The notes: generated by a model from the letters alone, not told the origin. Shown: positions 35,445-44,011, counted from the stretch's first letter. The stretch: DNA of 64,000 nucleotides from Streptomyces sp. QL37 (GCF_002941025.1 NZ_PTJS01000001.1:1984001-2048000), one strand, 5' to 3'. Numbers and translations: made by a program.

Positions 35445-35969
35445 TCAGGCCGGGTGGGTGAACGACGGCTCGACCGGTTCCGGGATCTCGTAGTCCCGCT
35501 CCCAGCCTTCGCACTCCAGCTTCACGCTCTGGATGGCCACGGCGTTGGCGTTCGCGTCGAGCTCGCCGATGACCTGGTACTCGCTGACCCACGCCCGGTA
35601 GAGCTTGTGCGAGACGGCCACCTGTCCGGCTTCGTTGAGCACCTGGATGATGATGTCCTTGCGGAAGTCCCGGAGCGAGACCTCCGAGCCGAGCCCGGCG
35701 CCCACCTGCCAGACCTTGTTGGCCCAGCGGTCGAATTCGGGATCGTGGGTGACACCGCGTTCGAGTGTGACGCCCTCGAACTCGGATCGGCCCGGGGACT
35801 TGCGCGGCGAGCTGGGGTCCCCGCCGTGGCGGTGTTTGACCACCTCGGTGGTGCGCTTCAGGGGACTGATCTTGCTGATGCCCGCGACCGTTCGACCGTC
35901 CCAGAGGACCAGGAACTTGAAATTCTTGTAGGGGTCGAAGCGATGGGCGTTTATCTGGAACTCAGCCAT
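35445..35969 (-). CDS. inner tube protein (gp19/Hcp-like)
   Basis: 174 residues. MAEFQINAHRFDPYKNFKFL VLWDG, SKISPLKRTTEVVKHRHGGD and FDRWANKVWQVG are typical of phage tail tube proteins of contractile injection systems, followed by AGQVAVSHKLYRAWVSEYQV, the paired beta-sheet of the tube subunit. It is the only tube gene in the cluster, unlike Afp, which has two or three. It lies 45 bases after the sheath stop. Subunits stack as hexameric rings forming the channel. Confidence 0.92.
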   Translation of the reverse strand: MAEFQINAHRFDPYKNFKFLVLWDGRTVAGISKISPLKRTTEVVKHRHGGDPSSPRKSPGRSEFEGVTLERGVTHDPEFDRWANKVWQVGAGLGSEVSLRDFRKDIIIQVLNEAGQVAVSHKLYRAWVSEYQVIGELDANANAVAIQSVKLECEGWERDYEIPEPVEPSFTHPA

Positions 35970-36014
35970 CGGTTTCCTTCGTGTTCCTTTTCCTTGACTA
36001 CGGGAGGCCCTCGA

Positions 36015-37865
36015 CTACGAGAGGTCGAACTGCCCGGCGAACTGCTGGATCTTGACGATCACGAACTCCGCGGGCTTGACGGGGGCGATTCCGATCACGA
36101 CGTTGACCACTCCGCGTTCGATGTCGGCGTCGGTGGTGGTGTCCTTGTCGCACTTCACGAAGTACGCCTCGCGCGGTGTGCCGCCCTTGAAGGCGCCCTG
36201 CCTGAACAGGTCGTTGAGGTAGGCGGAGGCCTTGAGCCGGATCTGCTGCCACAGCTGCTCGTCGTTGGGTTCGAAGACGACCCACTGCAGACCCCGGTAG
36301 AGGCTCTCCTCGACGTGCAGCGCGAGCCTTCGCACCGGCACGTACTTCCATTCGCTGCCGAGCGCGTCCGCGCCCTCCAGCGTGCGGGCGCCCCAGACCA
36401 GCGGCCCCACCACGGGGAAGGTACGCAGGCAGTTCACGCCCAGCGGGTTGAGCAGCCCGTTCTCCCGGTCGGTCAGCTTGACCGTCAGCGACCGGACACC
36501 GGCGAGGCGTGCCTCGGTCCCGGCGGGCGCCTTCCACACCCCGCGCTCGCCGTCGGTGCGGGCGATCACCCCGGCGACGGCACCCGACGGCGGGAAGGAA
36601 CGCAGCCGTCCGGTCAACGGGTCGGTCAGCTGCAGGTGCGGGAAGTACAGCCCCGCGTGGTTGCTGCGTACGGGTTCGAAGGCGCCGATCCCGGCCCGCG
36701 CGGCGTCGACGCTGCCCCACGTCGAGGGCGAGTCGACGAGCAGGAAGATCCGTCGCTCCTGGCAGAGCCGCTCGGCCGCCGACAGGACGGTGACCATGTC
36801 CTCGGTGGACTCGTACGCCGAGAGTTCCGGCAGGGCCAGCAGGTTGACGTCGTCCACGTCACGCAGCGCCTGGAGACCGGTCTTGTCTCCCTCGCTGCCG
36901 ATCAGGTCTCGCGGGCCGGGCGGGTCCCCGTCCTTGCCGCCCTCCAGCGGGAAGACGGGCGGATTGACCGAGGCCTCGAGTCCCAGGTCGTTGGCGCACT
37001 CCCCGACGAAGCGGACCACGTCGTCCGGGTCCACGGACCCTGCGACCACCTGGAGCCGCTGATCGAAGGCGGTGACCTCGGCCCCGGCGAAGGCGTGCCT
37101 TCCGGGGGCGTCGGGGAGCGCGCGCAGCTTGCGCTCCAGCAGGAGGGCGAGCTCGGTGACGTTGCGCGGCGGCTCACCGTCACGGTCGGGCTCGAAGAGC
37201 GTGAACTCGCGCTCCACATCGCCGATCTTGACCTTCAGCTCGACGTCCAGGCCGGGGAGTTTCGCCGCGAAGGGCTTGGAGACCGTGCCGGAGGGGTCCG
37301 GCCGGTCCTCGTCGAGGGCCTTGACCCGGACGAGGGAGGAACCCGCGCTGACCACGGTCTCGGCGAAGCGGCCGTGGCCGGCGTCCATGGACAGTCCGGC
37401 GAAGGACTCCCGGGCCTCACCGCGGGCGTCGAGGATGTGGAGGTTGAAGGTCCTGTCCGACGCGGGGGTGTCGTGGTCGACGGCCACCCGCAGGCCCGAA
37501 CCCCACACTCCGGGCTCCTTGGCGTGCACCTCCAGCACCGGGCACTCGCTGCGCCCCTCGGTGGAGTGGAGCGTGACGCAGGCGTCCTCACCCGTGCCGG
37601 CCTCGGCCACGCGGACGATCACCGCGAGCGTGCCGCCGTTGCCGAAGAACTGGTGCACCGCGTAGCTGAGGGCGCTGCGCGAGGTGAGTCCGCCGAACCG
37701 GCGCTCGAAGTCCGCGAAGCTGGTGACCCGTACCGGTCGGTTGAGCGGACCCCGGCGGGTGTGTCCCACGAACGCGGTCACCGAGGTGGTGACCGAGGCG
37801 ATCGTGCGGACGCCGCTGGGAAGTTCCTCTATGTAGACACCGGGATAGCCCATGTGGGTCGGCAT
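36015..37865 (-). CDS. contractile sheath protein
   Basis: 616 residues from the ATG at 37863-37865, which has GGAGG four bases upstream; an internal ATG four codons later is an alternative. MGYPGVYIEELPSGVRTIAS VTTSVTAFVGHTRRGP is the conserved start of phage tail sheath proteins, and GALDALGSEWKYV-like text near the end (LEGADALGSEWKYVPVRRLA) with VNVVIGIAPVKPAEFVIVKI QQ at the C-terminus is the handshake region. The central variable domain carries LARE-type insertions. It is the first gene of the operon and its contraction powers the machine. Confidence 0.94.
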   Translation of the reverse strand: MPTHMGYPGVYIEELPSGVRTIASVTTSVTAFVGHTRRGPLNRPVRVTSFADFERRFGGLTSRSALSYAVHQFFGNGGTLAVIVRVAEAGTGEDACVTLHSTEGRSECPVLEVHAKEPGVWGSGLRVAVDHDTPASDRTFNLHILDARGEARESFAGLSMDAGHGRFAETVVSAGSSLVRVKALDEDRPDPSGTVSKPFAAKLPGLDVELKVKIGDVEREFTLFEPDRDGEPPRNVTELALLLERKLRALPDAPGRHAFAGAEVTAFDQRLQVVAGSVDPDDVVRFVGECANDLGLEASVNPPVFPLEGGKDGDPPGPRDLIGSEGDKTGLQALRDVDDVNLLALPELSAYESTEDMVTVLSAAERLCQERRIFLLVDSPSTWGSVDAARAGIGAFEPVRSNHAGLYFPHLQLTDPLTGRLRSFPPSGAVAGVIARTDGERGVWKAPAGTEARLAGVRSLTVKLTDRENGLLNPLGVNCLRTFPVVGPLVWGARTLEGADALGSEWKYVPVRRLALHVEESLYRGLQWVVFEPNDEQLWQQIRLKASAYLNDLFRQGAFKGGTPREAYFVKCDKDTTTDADIERGVVNVVIGIAPVKPAEFVIVKIQQFAGQFDLS

Positions 37866-38053
37866 TCCCCCTCCATTCCCTTCGCGCACCAAGAGATGAG
37901 AGGAGAGGTGAAGGAATTGCGTGCATACGCCGAATCCGCACACACGATCCCCCGCGTGTATCCCCCGTCGTTCACCCCGTGCGATATCTGGTCTCGCAGG
38001 GCCATCCGCATCCATGTGCGCTCGTGGCTCCTGATGCATGAGTGCCCTGCGAG

Positions 38054-38081
38054 TGTGTAACGCGCCACGAGAACCGGTCAA
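38054..38081 (-). promoter_or_regulatory. candidate promoter of the injection-system operon
   Basis: On the minus strand TTGACC (38081 to 38076), 16 bases, then TACACA (38059 to 38054). It would give a leader of about 180 bases before the sheath start. The -35 box is good; the -10 box is only fair. Confidence 0.35.
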
Positions 38082-38239
38082 GACAGTGATTCGGTCATCC
38101 GGTGATGGCGTCTGGCCGATTCGGCAATAAATGATTCGACGTGGTCAGAGGACTTTCCGATCAGCGTATGAAGATTCAATTCACCACCGCTTCACAGAAA
38201 ACCCGGAGCCCACGAGAGAAACAAGCCGAATCAGTTCGG

Positions 38240-38258
38240 GCACGGCGCGCCGCCGTGC
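38240..38258. promoter_or_regulatory. perfect inverted repeat upstream of the injection operon
   Basis: GCACGGCG-CGC-CGCCGTGC, two perfect 8-base arms around three bases, midway between divergent genes. It could be an operator or a hairpin in either leader. Confidence 0.4.
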
Positions 38259-38466
38259 ATCCGGAGCGTGAACAATAGCTATTCGGTTCGAATTTCGGAC
38301 GGATCCCGCACTCGGGGCATATGGGATTCGCGCGGACTCCACGGTCGGCGGGGCAGCGGCCGGGGCGGCGCACCGGAGCCGGGATCACGGGTGTGGAGCG
38401 GCAGGTACCGTAGGGAGGACGATTTCGTGGGCCTCCTGACGGGCTGCGTACACCCAGGAGGAACAC

Positions 38467-38943
38467 ATGACGACGAACCGCGGGCGCAAGGACGTCATCC
38501 GTGACCGGATGGCCGCGACCGGCGAGTCGTACAACGTCGCCGCCCGGAACCTGAAGGCGATGAAGGACATGGGCGCGACCCGTGACGCCCTGCTCGTCCA
38601 GCGGTGGCAGCCCGCGGAGACCCTGGACGTGCCGTGCCCGTGCGGCGGCACGTGCGAGCCGGGCGAGACGTGCGACCACTGCCACGCGCGGCACCGGCAC
38701 GTGAAGCGCTACCCGGGCAGCGTCACGGACGTGGAGGTCTGGGCGGACCGCTACGAGTGCATGGGCTGCTCGTCCTCGTACACGCTGACCGTTCACCTGG
38801 CAGGGCGTCCGTGGGGTGTGGCCGAGACGGTGGTGCGGGGCGGCGCGGCCGAGGAGGTCGTACGCGCCCGGGTCTTCCCCGGAGTGGTACACCCGATGCT
38901 GCGGGCCGAGGCGACCGCGGAGTCCGGGTCCGACGAGGGCTAG
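38467..38943 (+). CDS. Cys-rich zinc-binding protein, unknown
   Basis: 158 residues from ATG 38467 with an excellent AGGAGG ribosome site. The N-terminal 40 residues (RKDVIRDRMAATGESYNVAA RNL) are a short Arg/Ala helical motif found at the start of various actinobacterial proteins of unknown role. Then come CPCGGTC, CDHCHARHRH and, about 25 residues on, CMGC, a set of Cys/His pairs suited to one or two zinc sites. The rest is a small mixed domain. It is divergent from the injection operon across 600 bases and 35 bases upstream of a GntR gene. A nucleic-acid-binding or regulatory role is possible but unproven. Confidence 0.75.
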   Translation: MTTNRGRKDVIRDRMAATGESYNVAARNLKAMKDMGATRDALLVQRWQPAETLDVPCPCGGTCEPGETCDHCHARHRHVKRYPGSVTDVEVWADRYECMGCSSSYTLTVHLAGRPWGVAETVVRGGAAEEVVRARVFPGVVHPMLRAEATAESGSDEG

Positions 38944-38978
38944 GGTCGTCCCTCCGGGCCACACCGGACGAGGCGCGG

Positions 38979-39686
38979 ATGAAGGCGGAACAGGTGGCGG
39001 ACGGACGCGACGGCGGGTCACACGCGCCGGCGCCGGGAGCGACAGCCCCGGCCTCACTCAGTGCGCGGGCGCGCGAAGCGGTCCTGCAGCGCATCGTCGA
39101 CAGGCGCTACGAGCAGGGCGCCCGCCTCGTCGAACGGGAGGTCGCCGAGGAGCTCAGCATGTCCCGGGTGCCCGTACGCGAGGCACTGCGCGCACTGGTC
39201 GCCGAAGGACTCCTGGAGCTGCTCCCCCACAGCGGCGTACGGGTGCGGCGCCTCGAGTACGCCGATGTCGAGCACCTGTACGAGGTCTGGGAACCCCTGG
39301 CGGTGCAGGCTTCGCGGCTCGCGGCGCGCGCCGTGGCGGCCGGTGCCGCCGTGCAGCTGGCCGCGCTGGAGGCCACCCTCCGTCAGGCCGAGTCGGCCGC
39401 CGCCTCGGACGAGGGGACGCGCGAGGTGGCCGCCCACACGGCCTTCCACGAGGGCGTCGTGGCCATGTCGGGCAACCCCCTGCTCGCCCGCACCATGGAA
39501 CAGCTGAGCTGGCAGCTCCGGCTGCTGTTCGGCATGCGCGAGGAGCCCGCGCACATGCGGGCCCAGCACGCGGAGATGTACCGGCACATCTCCGCCGGCG
39601 ACGGAGAGGCGGCCGCGGCCAGCACGCTGCTGCACGTGCGCGACAGCAGGGCCGTCGCCCTGCGCTCCCTTTTCGGTGACTCCTGA
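38979..39686 (+). CDS. GntR-family regulator with FCD domain
   Basis: 235 residues from ATG 38979 (GAGG upstream). Winged helix at about 30-95 (YEQGARLVEREVAEELSMSR VPVREALRAL) followed by an FCD ligand domain whose His residues in TAFHEGVVAMSGNPLL, AQHAEMYRHISAGD and STLLHVRDS fit the metal site of the family. Two Tat-exported amidohydrolase genes follow on the same strand, and TTGTATACCAA-type palindromes lie between. It probably represses those genes in response to a small organic acid or a hydrolysis product. Confidence 0.88.
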   Translation: MKAEQVADGRDGGSHAPAPGATAPASLSARAREAVLQRIVDRRYEQGARLVEREVAEELSMSRVPVREALRALVAEGLLELLPHSGVRVRRLEYADVEHLYEVWEPLAVQASRLAARAVAAGAAVQLAALEATLRQAESAAASDEGTREVAAHTAFHEGVVAMSGNPLLARTMEQLSWQLRLLFGMREEPAHMRAQHAEMYRHISAGDGEAAAASTLLHVRDSRAVALRSLFGDS

Positions 39687-39689
39687 GAG

Positions 39690-39720
39690 CTTGCACACCA
39701 AAGCAGGCTTGTATACCAAG
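39690..39720. promoter_or_regulatory. GntR-type operator pair
   Basis: CTTGTATACCAAG (39708-39720) is an almost perfect palindrome of the FadR/GntR pattern. CTTGCACACCAAAG (39690-39703) is a weaker copy just upstream, 18 bases apart. They lie right after the GntR stop. Confidence 0.6.
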
Positions 39721-39812
39721 CCCGAATCACACACTCTCCCGCAAGGTGCGCAAAGGGGTACCAGCACACATTTCAGCAGTTCGACGACATGATCCTTGCC
39801 TATCGACTTGCG

Positions 39813-39824
39813 CTTGGTATACAA
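39813..39824. promoter_or_regulatory. GntR-type operator near the amidohydrolase start
   Basis: CTTGGTATACAA, the reverse complement of the core at 39708-39720, located 36 bases before the ATG of the first amidohydrolase. Two matching sites about 105 bases apart suggest cooperative binding or looping. Confidence 0.62.
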
Positions 39825-39860
39825 ACGAGAGCCATCGGCCCACTCCCCCAAGGAGCTCTC

Positions 39861-41162
39861 ATGTGCGTCGAAGCCCTCCCCCCACCCCCTGGCAGGCTGA
39901 CCCGCCGCGGAGTTCTCGCCGGTGCGGCCGCCCTCGCCGGAACCGTCGCAGCAGCGGCTCCGGCCGTGGCCGCTCCCGCAGGCCCGGGCGCGGCCTCACC
40001 CGCCGCCCGGACCGCCTCCGGCAGCACGGCACGAGGCGCCGACCTCGTCATCCGGGGCGGCACCCTCCTCGACCCGGCGACCGGCGAGGTCACCGAGAAC
40101 GCCGTCGTCGTCATCCAGGACGGGACGGTGCGTGCCGCGGGCCCGCGCGGCAGTGTCACCGTGCCGCGGGACACCGACGTGCTGGACGCGCACGGCCGCT
40201 GGATCCTGCCCGGCCTGGTCGACGCCCACATCCATCTGAGTACGGCGGCCGAGGCGCGTGACGCCGTTCGCCAGGGCGCGACCAGCGCGCGCAGCGGATC
40301 GACCTCGTTCTACCAGGACATCGCCGTCCGCGAGCTCGCGCGGCACAGTCCCGGTCTCGCGCCCCGGCTGACCGCCGCGGGCATCTTCGTCACCCCGGAC
40401 CTCGGGGAGACCGTGCTGGCCGACCCCGACCTCACCCCGCTGGCCCGCCTCAAGGACGGCGTCCGTTCGGCCGAGGCACTGCGCCGTGTCGTCGAGGTGA
40501 ACATCGCCCGGGGCGCGGACGTGATCAAGACCCGGGTCAACGAGCGCGCCGGGCTGCCCGAGCAGGATCCGCTCACCCAGGTGTACTCGCACGAACAGCT
40601 CTCCGAGATCGTCTCCGCGGCACGGCGGCGGGGCAAGGGCGTCCTCTGCCACAGCTACAGCGAGCAGGGCTGCCACGACGCCGTCACCGCCGGCATCCGC
40701 TCCCTGGAACACGGCGCGTTCGTCGGCGAGCGCACGCTGCACGAAATGCGCCGCAGAGGTACGTACTTCACGCCCACCCTCACCGCCATCGCCGGCCTGG
40801 CCGAGTCCACGGACCCGGTCCTCGCCGAGCGGGGACGCACCTACCTCCCCGCACTGGAGCGGGCGGTACGCGCCGCACACGAACTCGGCATCCCGCTCGC
40901 CGCCGGAACCGACTCGTCCGGCGGCACGGTGCGTCCGATCGGCCGGGAGGTGGAGCTGATGCGCGCGGCCGGCCTGCCCGCGCTCGACGCGATCCGCACC
41001 GCCACGACGGGCGCGGCCCGCCTCCTCGGGCTGGAGCGCACGGTGGGGCGGCTCGCGCTGGGTTTCGCGGGCGACGCGATCCTCGTGGACGGCGACCCGC
41101 TGGCCGACGTCACCGTACTCAAGCAGCCGGTACGGGTGGTCCGGGCGGGCGTCGCGCTCTGA
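39861..41162 (+). CDS. Tat-exported amidohydrolase, prolidase/imidazolonepropionase-like
   Basis: 433 residues from ATG 39861 (AAGGAGCTCTC upstream). Tat signal with Arg15-Arg16 then an Ala-rich core to about 40. Metal-dependent TIM-barrel motifs in order: GLVDAHIHL, GADVIKTRVN (candidate carbamylated Lys), KGVLCHSYSE, IRSLEHGAF and AAGTDSSGG, and a C-terminal composite beta-sandwich (GFAGDAILVDGDPL). Substrate not readable; related enzymes hydrolyse amide or dipeptide bonds. It is first of two amidohydrolase genes, 62 bases apart, under the GntR sites. Likely acts outside the membrane. Confidence 0.87.
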   Translation: MCVEALPPPPGRLTRRGVLAGAAALAGTVAAAAPAVAAPAGPGAASPAARTASGSTARGADLVIRGGTLLDPATGEVTENAVVVIQDGTVRAAGPRGSVTVPRDTDVLDAHGRWILPGLVDAHIHLSTAAEARDAVRQGATSARSGSTSFYQDIAVRELARHSPGLAPRLTAAGIFVTPDLGETVLADPDLTPLARLKDGVRSAEALRRVVEVNIARGADVIKTRVNERAGLPEQDPLTQVYSHEQLSEIVSAARRRGKGVLCHSYSEQGCHDAVTAGIRSLEHGAFVGERTLHEMRRRGTYFTPTLTAIAGLAESTDPVLAERGRTYLPALERAVRAAHELGIPLAAGTDSSGGTVRPIGREVELMRAAGLPALDAIRTATTGAARLLGLERTVGRLALGFAGDAILVDGDPLADVTVLKQPVRVVRAGVAL

Positions 41163-41224
41163 CCGTCCCGGGCCCACGCCCATCCCCCATCCCCTCGCCG
41201 CGCCGACCCGCAGTAGGAGTCCTC

Positions 41225-42598
41225 ATGCAGCCGTCATCGCCCGTTCCCGGAAGCTTCTCCCGTCGCACGGTGCTGGCCGGCGCCGCCGCACTCGCCGGCG
41301 CCACGGCCGCGACGACCGCGGCCGTGGTGGCCCCGGCCGCCCGGGCCGAGGCCGCCCCGGCCGAAGCGGCCGCGTCCGGTGCCGCGGGGGCCGGCGGCAG
41401 GACCGTCGTCTTCCGCGACGTACGCCCGCTCGCCGCTCCGGACCCCACGGACCTGGTGGTCGTCGACGGCCGCATCGCGCGGGGGCCCGCGCCCCGCGGC
41501 GCGAAGGTCGTCGACGGCGGCGGCAGGATCGCGCTGCCCTCCCTCGTGGACGCGCACATCCACCCCGACAAGACGACCTGGGGCGGATCCTGGGTGTCGC
41601 GCCGGCCGGCGAGCGGCATCGCCGACTACGTCGCCCAGGACGTGGAGCTGTTCCACAGCCAGCGCCGGTCCGTCGCGGAACGCGCGTACGGCCTGATGGC
41701 CCACGCCGTCACGCGCGGCACGCGGGCGATGCGTGCCCACGCCGACGTGGCCCCGGCCTACGACCTGGCCGGCGTCGAGGGTCTGTCGAAGGCGCGCGAG
41801 CGGCTCCGTCACGCCCTGGACGTCCAGATCGTGGCCTTCCCGCAGCACGGCGTCATCCGCACCCCGGGAACGGCGGAACTGCTGGAGGAGGCGGCGCGCT
41901 CCGGCGCCGTCGACATGATCGGCGGCATCGACCCCAGCGGCTTCGACCAGGCCCTGGACGAGCAGCTCGATCTCGTCTTCGGTATCGCGGACCGGCACGG
42001 CGTCGGCGTCGACATCCACCTCCACGACCGGGGAGCGAAGGGGACCGAGGCCCTGCGGGGCATCATCGACCGCACACGCGCTCTCTCCCTCACCGGCAAG
42101 GTCACCGTCAGCCACGTCTTCTGCCTGACCGGCCTGGCGGACGGCGAACTGGGCTCCCTCGCCGCCGAACTGGGTGATCTGGACATCGCGCTCACCACGG
42201 TGGCTCCGTCCGACTCCCTGGTGCTGCCGATCGCACGGCTGCGCGAGCACGGCGTACGGGTCGGGCTCGGGTCCGACGGCGTACGCGACTCCTGGAGCCC
42301 CTTCGGCAACGCCGACATGCTGCATCGCGCGCATCTGCTCGGGTGGGTCACGGACGTACGCCTGGACGAGGAACTGACGGACTGTTATCGCACCGCGGCC
42401 CACGGCGGCGCGGACGTCATGGGACTCGCGCACGCGGACCTCGAGCCCGGCGCCCCGGCCGACTTCGTCCTCGTGCGGGGCGAGTGCCTGCCTCAGGTCG
42501 TCGTGGACATGCCCCAGCGGGACATGGTCGTGCACGGCGGGGTCGTCGTGGCGCGCGACGGAGAGTTCCTCGGACGGGGTGCCCCGACAGGGGAGTAG
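41225..42598 (+). CDS. Tat-exported amidohydrolase, cytosine-deaminase-like
   Basis: 457 residues. Tat signal with Arg13-Arg14 and an Ala-rich region to about 55. Motifs VDAHIHPDKT, GVDIHLHDRGAKG, VTVSHVFCLTGL and GLGSDGVRDSWSPFGN follow the cytosine deaminase/AtzB-like branch of the amidohydrolase superfamily, with HxH, two further His and a final Asp as metal ligands. The start has AGGAGT upstream. It probably acts on a ring compound or amide in the same pathway as the preceding gene. The transcript ends in the very long hairpin at 42647-42703. Confidence 0.87.
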   Translation: MQPSSPVPGSFSRRTVLAGAAALAGATAATTAAVVAPAARAEAAPAEAAASGAAGAGGRTVVFRDVRPLAAPDPTDLVVVDGRIARGPAPRGAKVVDGGGRIALPSLVDAHIHPDKTTWGGSWVSRRPASGIADYVAQDVELFHSQRRSVAERAYGLMAHAVTRGTRAMRAHADVAPAYDLAGVEGLSKARERLRHALDVQIVAFPQHGVIRTPGTAELLEEAARSGAVDMIGGIDPSGFDQALDEQLDLVFGIADRHGVGVDIHLHDRGAKGTEALRGIIDRTRALSLTGKVTVSHVFCLTGLADGELGSLAAELGDLDIALTTVAPSDSLVLPIARLREHGVRVGLGSDGVRDSWSPFGNADMLHRAHLLGWVTDVRLDEELTDCYRTAAHGGADVMGLAHADLEPGAPADFVLVRGECLPQVVVDMPQRDMVVHGGVVVARDGEFLGRGAPTGE

Positions 42599-42646
42599 TC
42601 CGGGCCCGCCGCGATCGCGGCGCCGGACCTGACTTTCATGAGGTGA

Positions 42647-42703
42647 CCGCCTCGCCCGGCCCGCGCATGCCGATCCTCGGCATGCGCGGGCCGGGCGAGG
42701 CGG
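42647..42703. terminator. 27-base perfect hairpin after the amidohydrolase operon
   Basis: Arms 42647-42673 and 42677-42703 are exact reverse complements over 27 bases with a 3-base loop. It lacks a T tract. It probably terminates the amidohydrolase transcript and shields the following metallo-hydrolase gene; its length is exceptional for a simple terminator. Confidence 0.8.
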
Positions 42704-42760
42704 GGGCGAATCCGAGCAGGGCGGTTGTCACAGACCGGGCTGCCGTCCGGTCCTAGGGGA

Positions 42761-42774
42761 TGACCGAACGGTGT
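42761..42774. promoter_or_regulatory. degenerate TetR-type site upstream of the metallo-hydrolase
   Basis: TGACCGAACGGTGT matches 11 of 14 bases of the core of the two perfect operators at 43977-44010. A further half site CGGTCA lies at 42799-42804. It is 54 bases before the hydrolase ATG, so the downstream TetR protein may control this gene too. Confidence 0.45.
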
Positions 42775-42827
42775 GACTCATCGCGCCGTCGACGTCTTCG
42801 GTCAACGCTCTTCAGGAGGAGAACACC

Positions 42828-43742
42828 ATGAGCCAGGTCAACATCGCACGCCCCGACGCACAGAGGTATGACGAGTTGGTTCCGTCGCGCTACGCGCTGA
42901 AGGTCGGCGACATCGACGTGATGGTGATCAGTGACGGGGTGCTGCCGATCCCCGCGGTGACGATGGCCACCAACGCCGCCAAGGCCGACCTGGCGACCTG
43001 GCTCAGCGACATGTTCCTGCCGCCGGAGATGCTCGACTGGCCACTGAACGTGGCCGTGGTGCGCAGCGGTGGCCGGACCATCCTCATCGATTCCGGGCTG
43101 GGGACGGAGTTCCCCGGCTTCCCGCGGGCCGGTCAGCTGGCCATGCGGCTGGACGCCGCCGGGATCGATCCCTCGTCCGTCACCGACGTGGTGCTGACCC
43201 ACCTGCACATGGACCACATCGGCGGGCTGCTCGTCGACGGGCTGAGGGGCCGGCTCCGCGCGGACCTGCGGGTCCACCTGGCGTCCGCCGAGGCCGAGTT
43301 CTGGGAAGCGCCCGACTTCTCCCGCACCGCCATGCCGACACCGGTGCCGGAGGTGCTTCGAACGACCGCCTCGCGGTTCCTTGACGTGTACCGCGGCCAG
43401 TTGCGGCCGTTCGAGACGGAGTACCAGGTGGCGCCGGGAGTACTGGTCTCCCGCACCGGCGGTCACACCCCCGGCCACAGCATCGTCCGCCTGGAGTCCG
43501 GCGGCGACCGGCTGACGTTCGGGGGCGATGCCGTGTTCCAGCCCGGGTTCGACTGCCCCGACTGGCACAACGGTTTCGACCACGACCCCGAGGAGTCAGC
43601 CCGCGTCCGGATCCGTCTACTGACCGAGATGGCGGCGAGCGGCGAGCAACTGGTGGCCACTCACCTGCCGTTCCCGTCCGTCTGCCGCGTGGCGGTCGCC
43701 GGCAACGCCTTCCGTTTCGTGCCGGTCGTCTGGGACTACTGA
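42828..43742 (+). CDS. metallo-beta-lactamase-fold hydrolase
   Basis: 304 residues from ATG 42828 behind AGGAGGAG. The zinc motif THLHMDHIGG is intact, with further ligands in RTGGHTPGHSIV, FGGDAVF and ATHLPFPS, and LIDSGLGTEF near the start. No signal peptide, so cytoplasmic. This branch includes lactonases and other hydrolases; the substrate is not clear. It lies upstream of a TetR gene and carries a weak copy of that operator, which suggests a shared regulon with the MMPL exporter. Confidence 0.87.
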   Translation: MSQVNIARPDAQRYDELVPSRYALKVGDIDVMVISDGVLPIPAVTMATNAAKADLATWLSDMFLPPEMLDWPLNVAVVRSGGRTILIDSGLGTEFPGFPRAGQLAMRLDAAGIDPSSVTDVVLTHLHMDHIGGLLVDGLRGRLRADLRVHLASAEAEFWEAPDFSRTAMPTPVPEVLRTTASRFLDVYRGQLRPFETEYQVAPGVLVSRTGGHTPGHSIVRLESGGDRLTFGGDAVFQPGFDCPDWHNGFDHDPEESARVRIRLLTEMAASGEQLVATHLPFPSVCRVAVAGNAFRFVPVVWDY

Positions 43743-43976
43743 CCGCGCTTCGGCCGGGGCTGCGCGGGAGCGGGCGTGAGACGCCGGCCCTGACACACGA
43801 ACGACCAGCGGTGCCCACGTGCCATCTCCGTGGGCGCCGCTCCGGGGCCGGATGCGTCTGCCGGCTCCGTGCCACGCCGAAGTGGGTCGAGAACGCCCTC
43901 CCCCACCGAGCGCGGAGCCCGCACGGCTGGCGGCAGCGTCCTCACCTGCGGACGGAGGGACGTACGCCCGAAACAC

Positions 43977-44010
43977 CTGACCGATCGGTCAGGGCTGACC
44001 GATCGGTCAG
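43977..44010. promoter_or_regulatory. two tandem perfect TetR operators
   Basis: CTGACCGATCGGTCAG occurs at 43977-43992 and again at 43995-44010, each a perfect 16-base palindrome, 18 bases centre to centre. They lie just upstream of the TetR start and would place two dimers on one promoter, giving autorepression. Confidence 0.9.
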
Positions 44011-44011
44011 C

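Larger units (their letters stand above)
37866..38466. other. 601-base divergent control region of the injection operon
   Basis: No gene is supported. The interval separates the sheath gene (minus) from the Cys-rich gene (plus) and is noticeably more A+T rich from about 38080 to 38300 than its surroundings. It contains a possible minus-strand promoter at 38054-38081, a perfect 8-base inverted repeat at 38240-38258, and a 10-base palindrome AATAGCTATT at 38274-38283. Confidence 0.7.
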
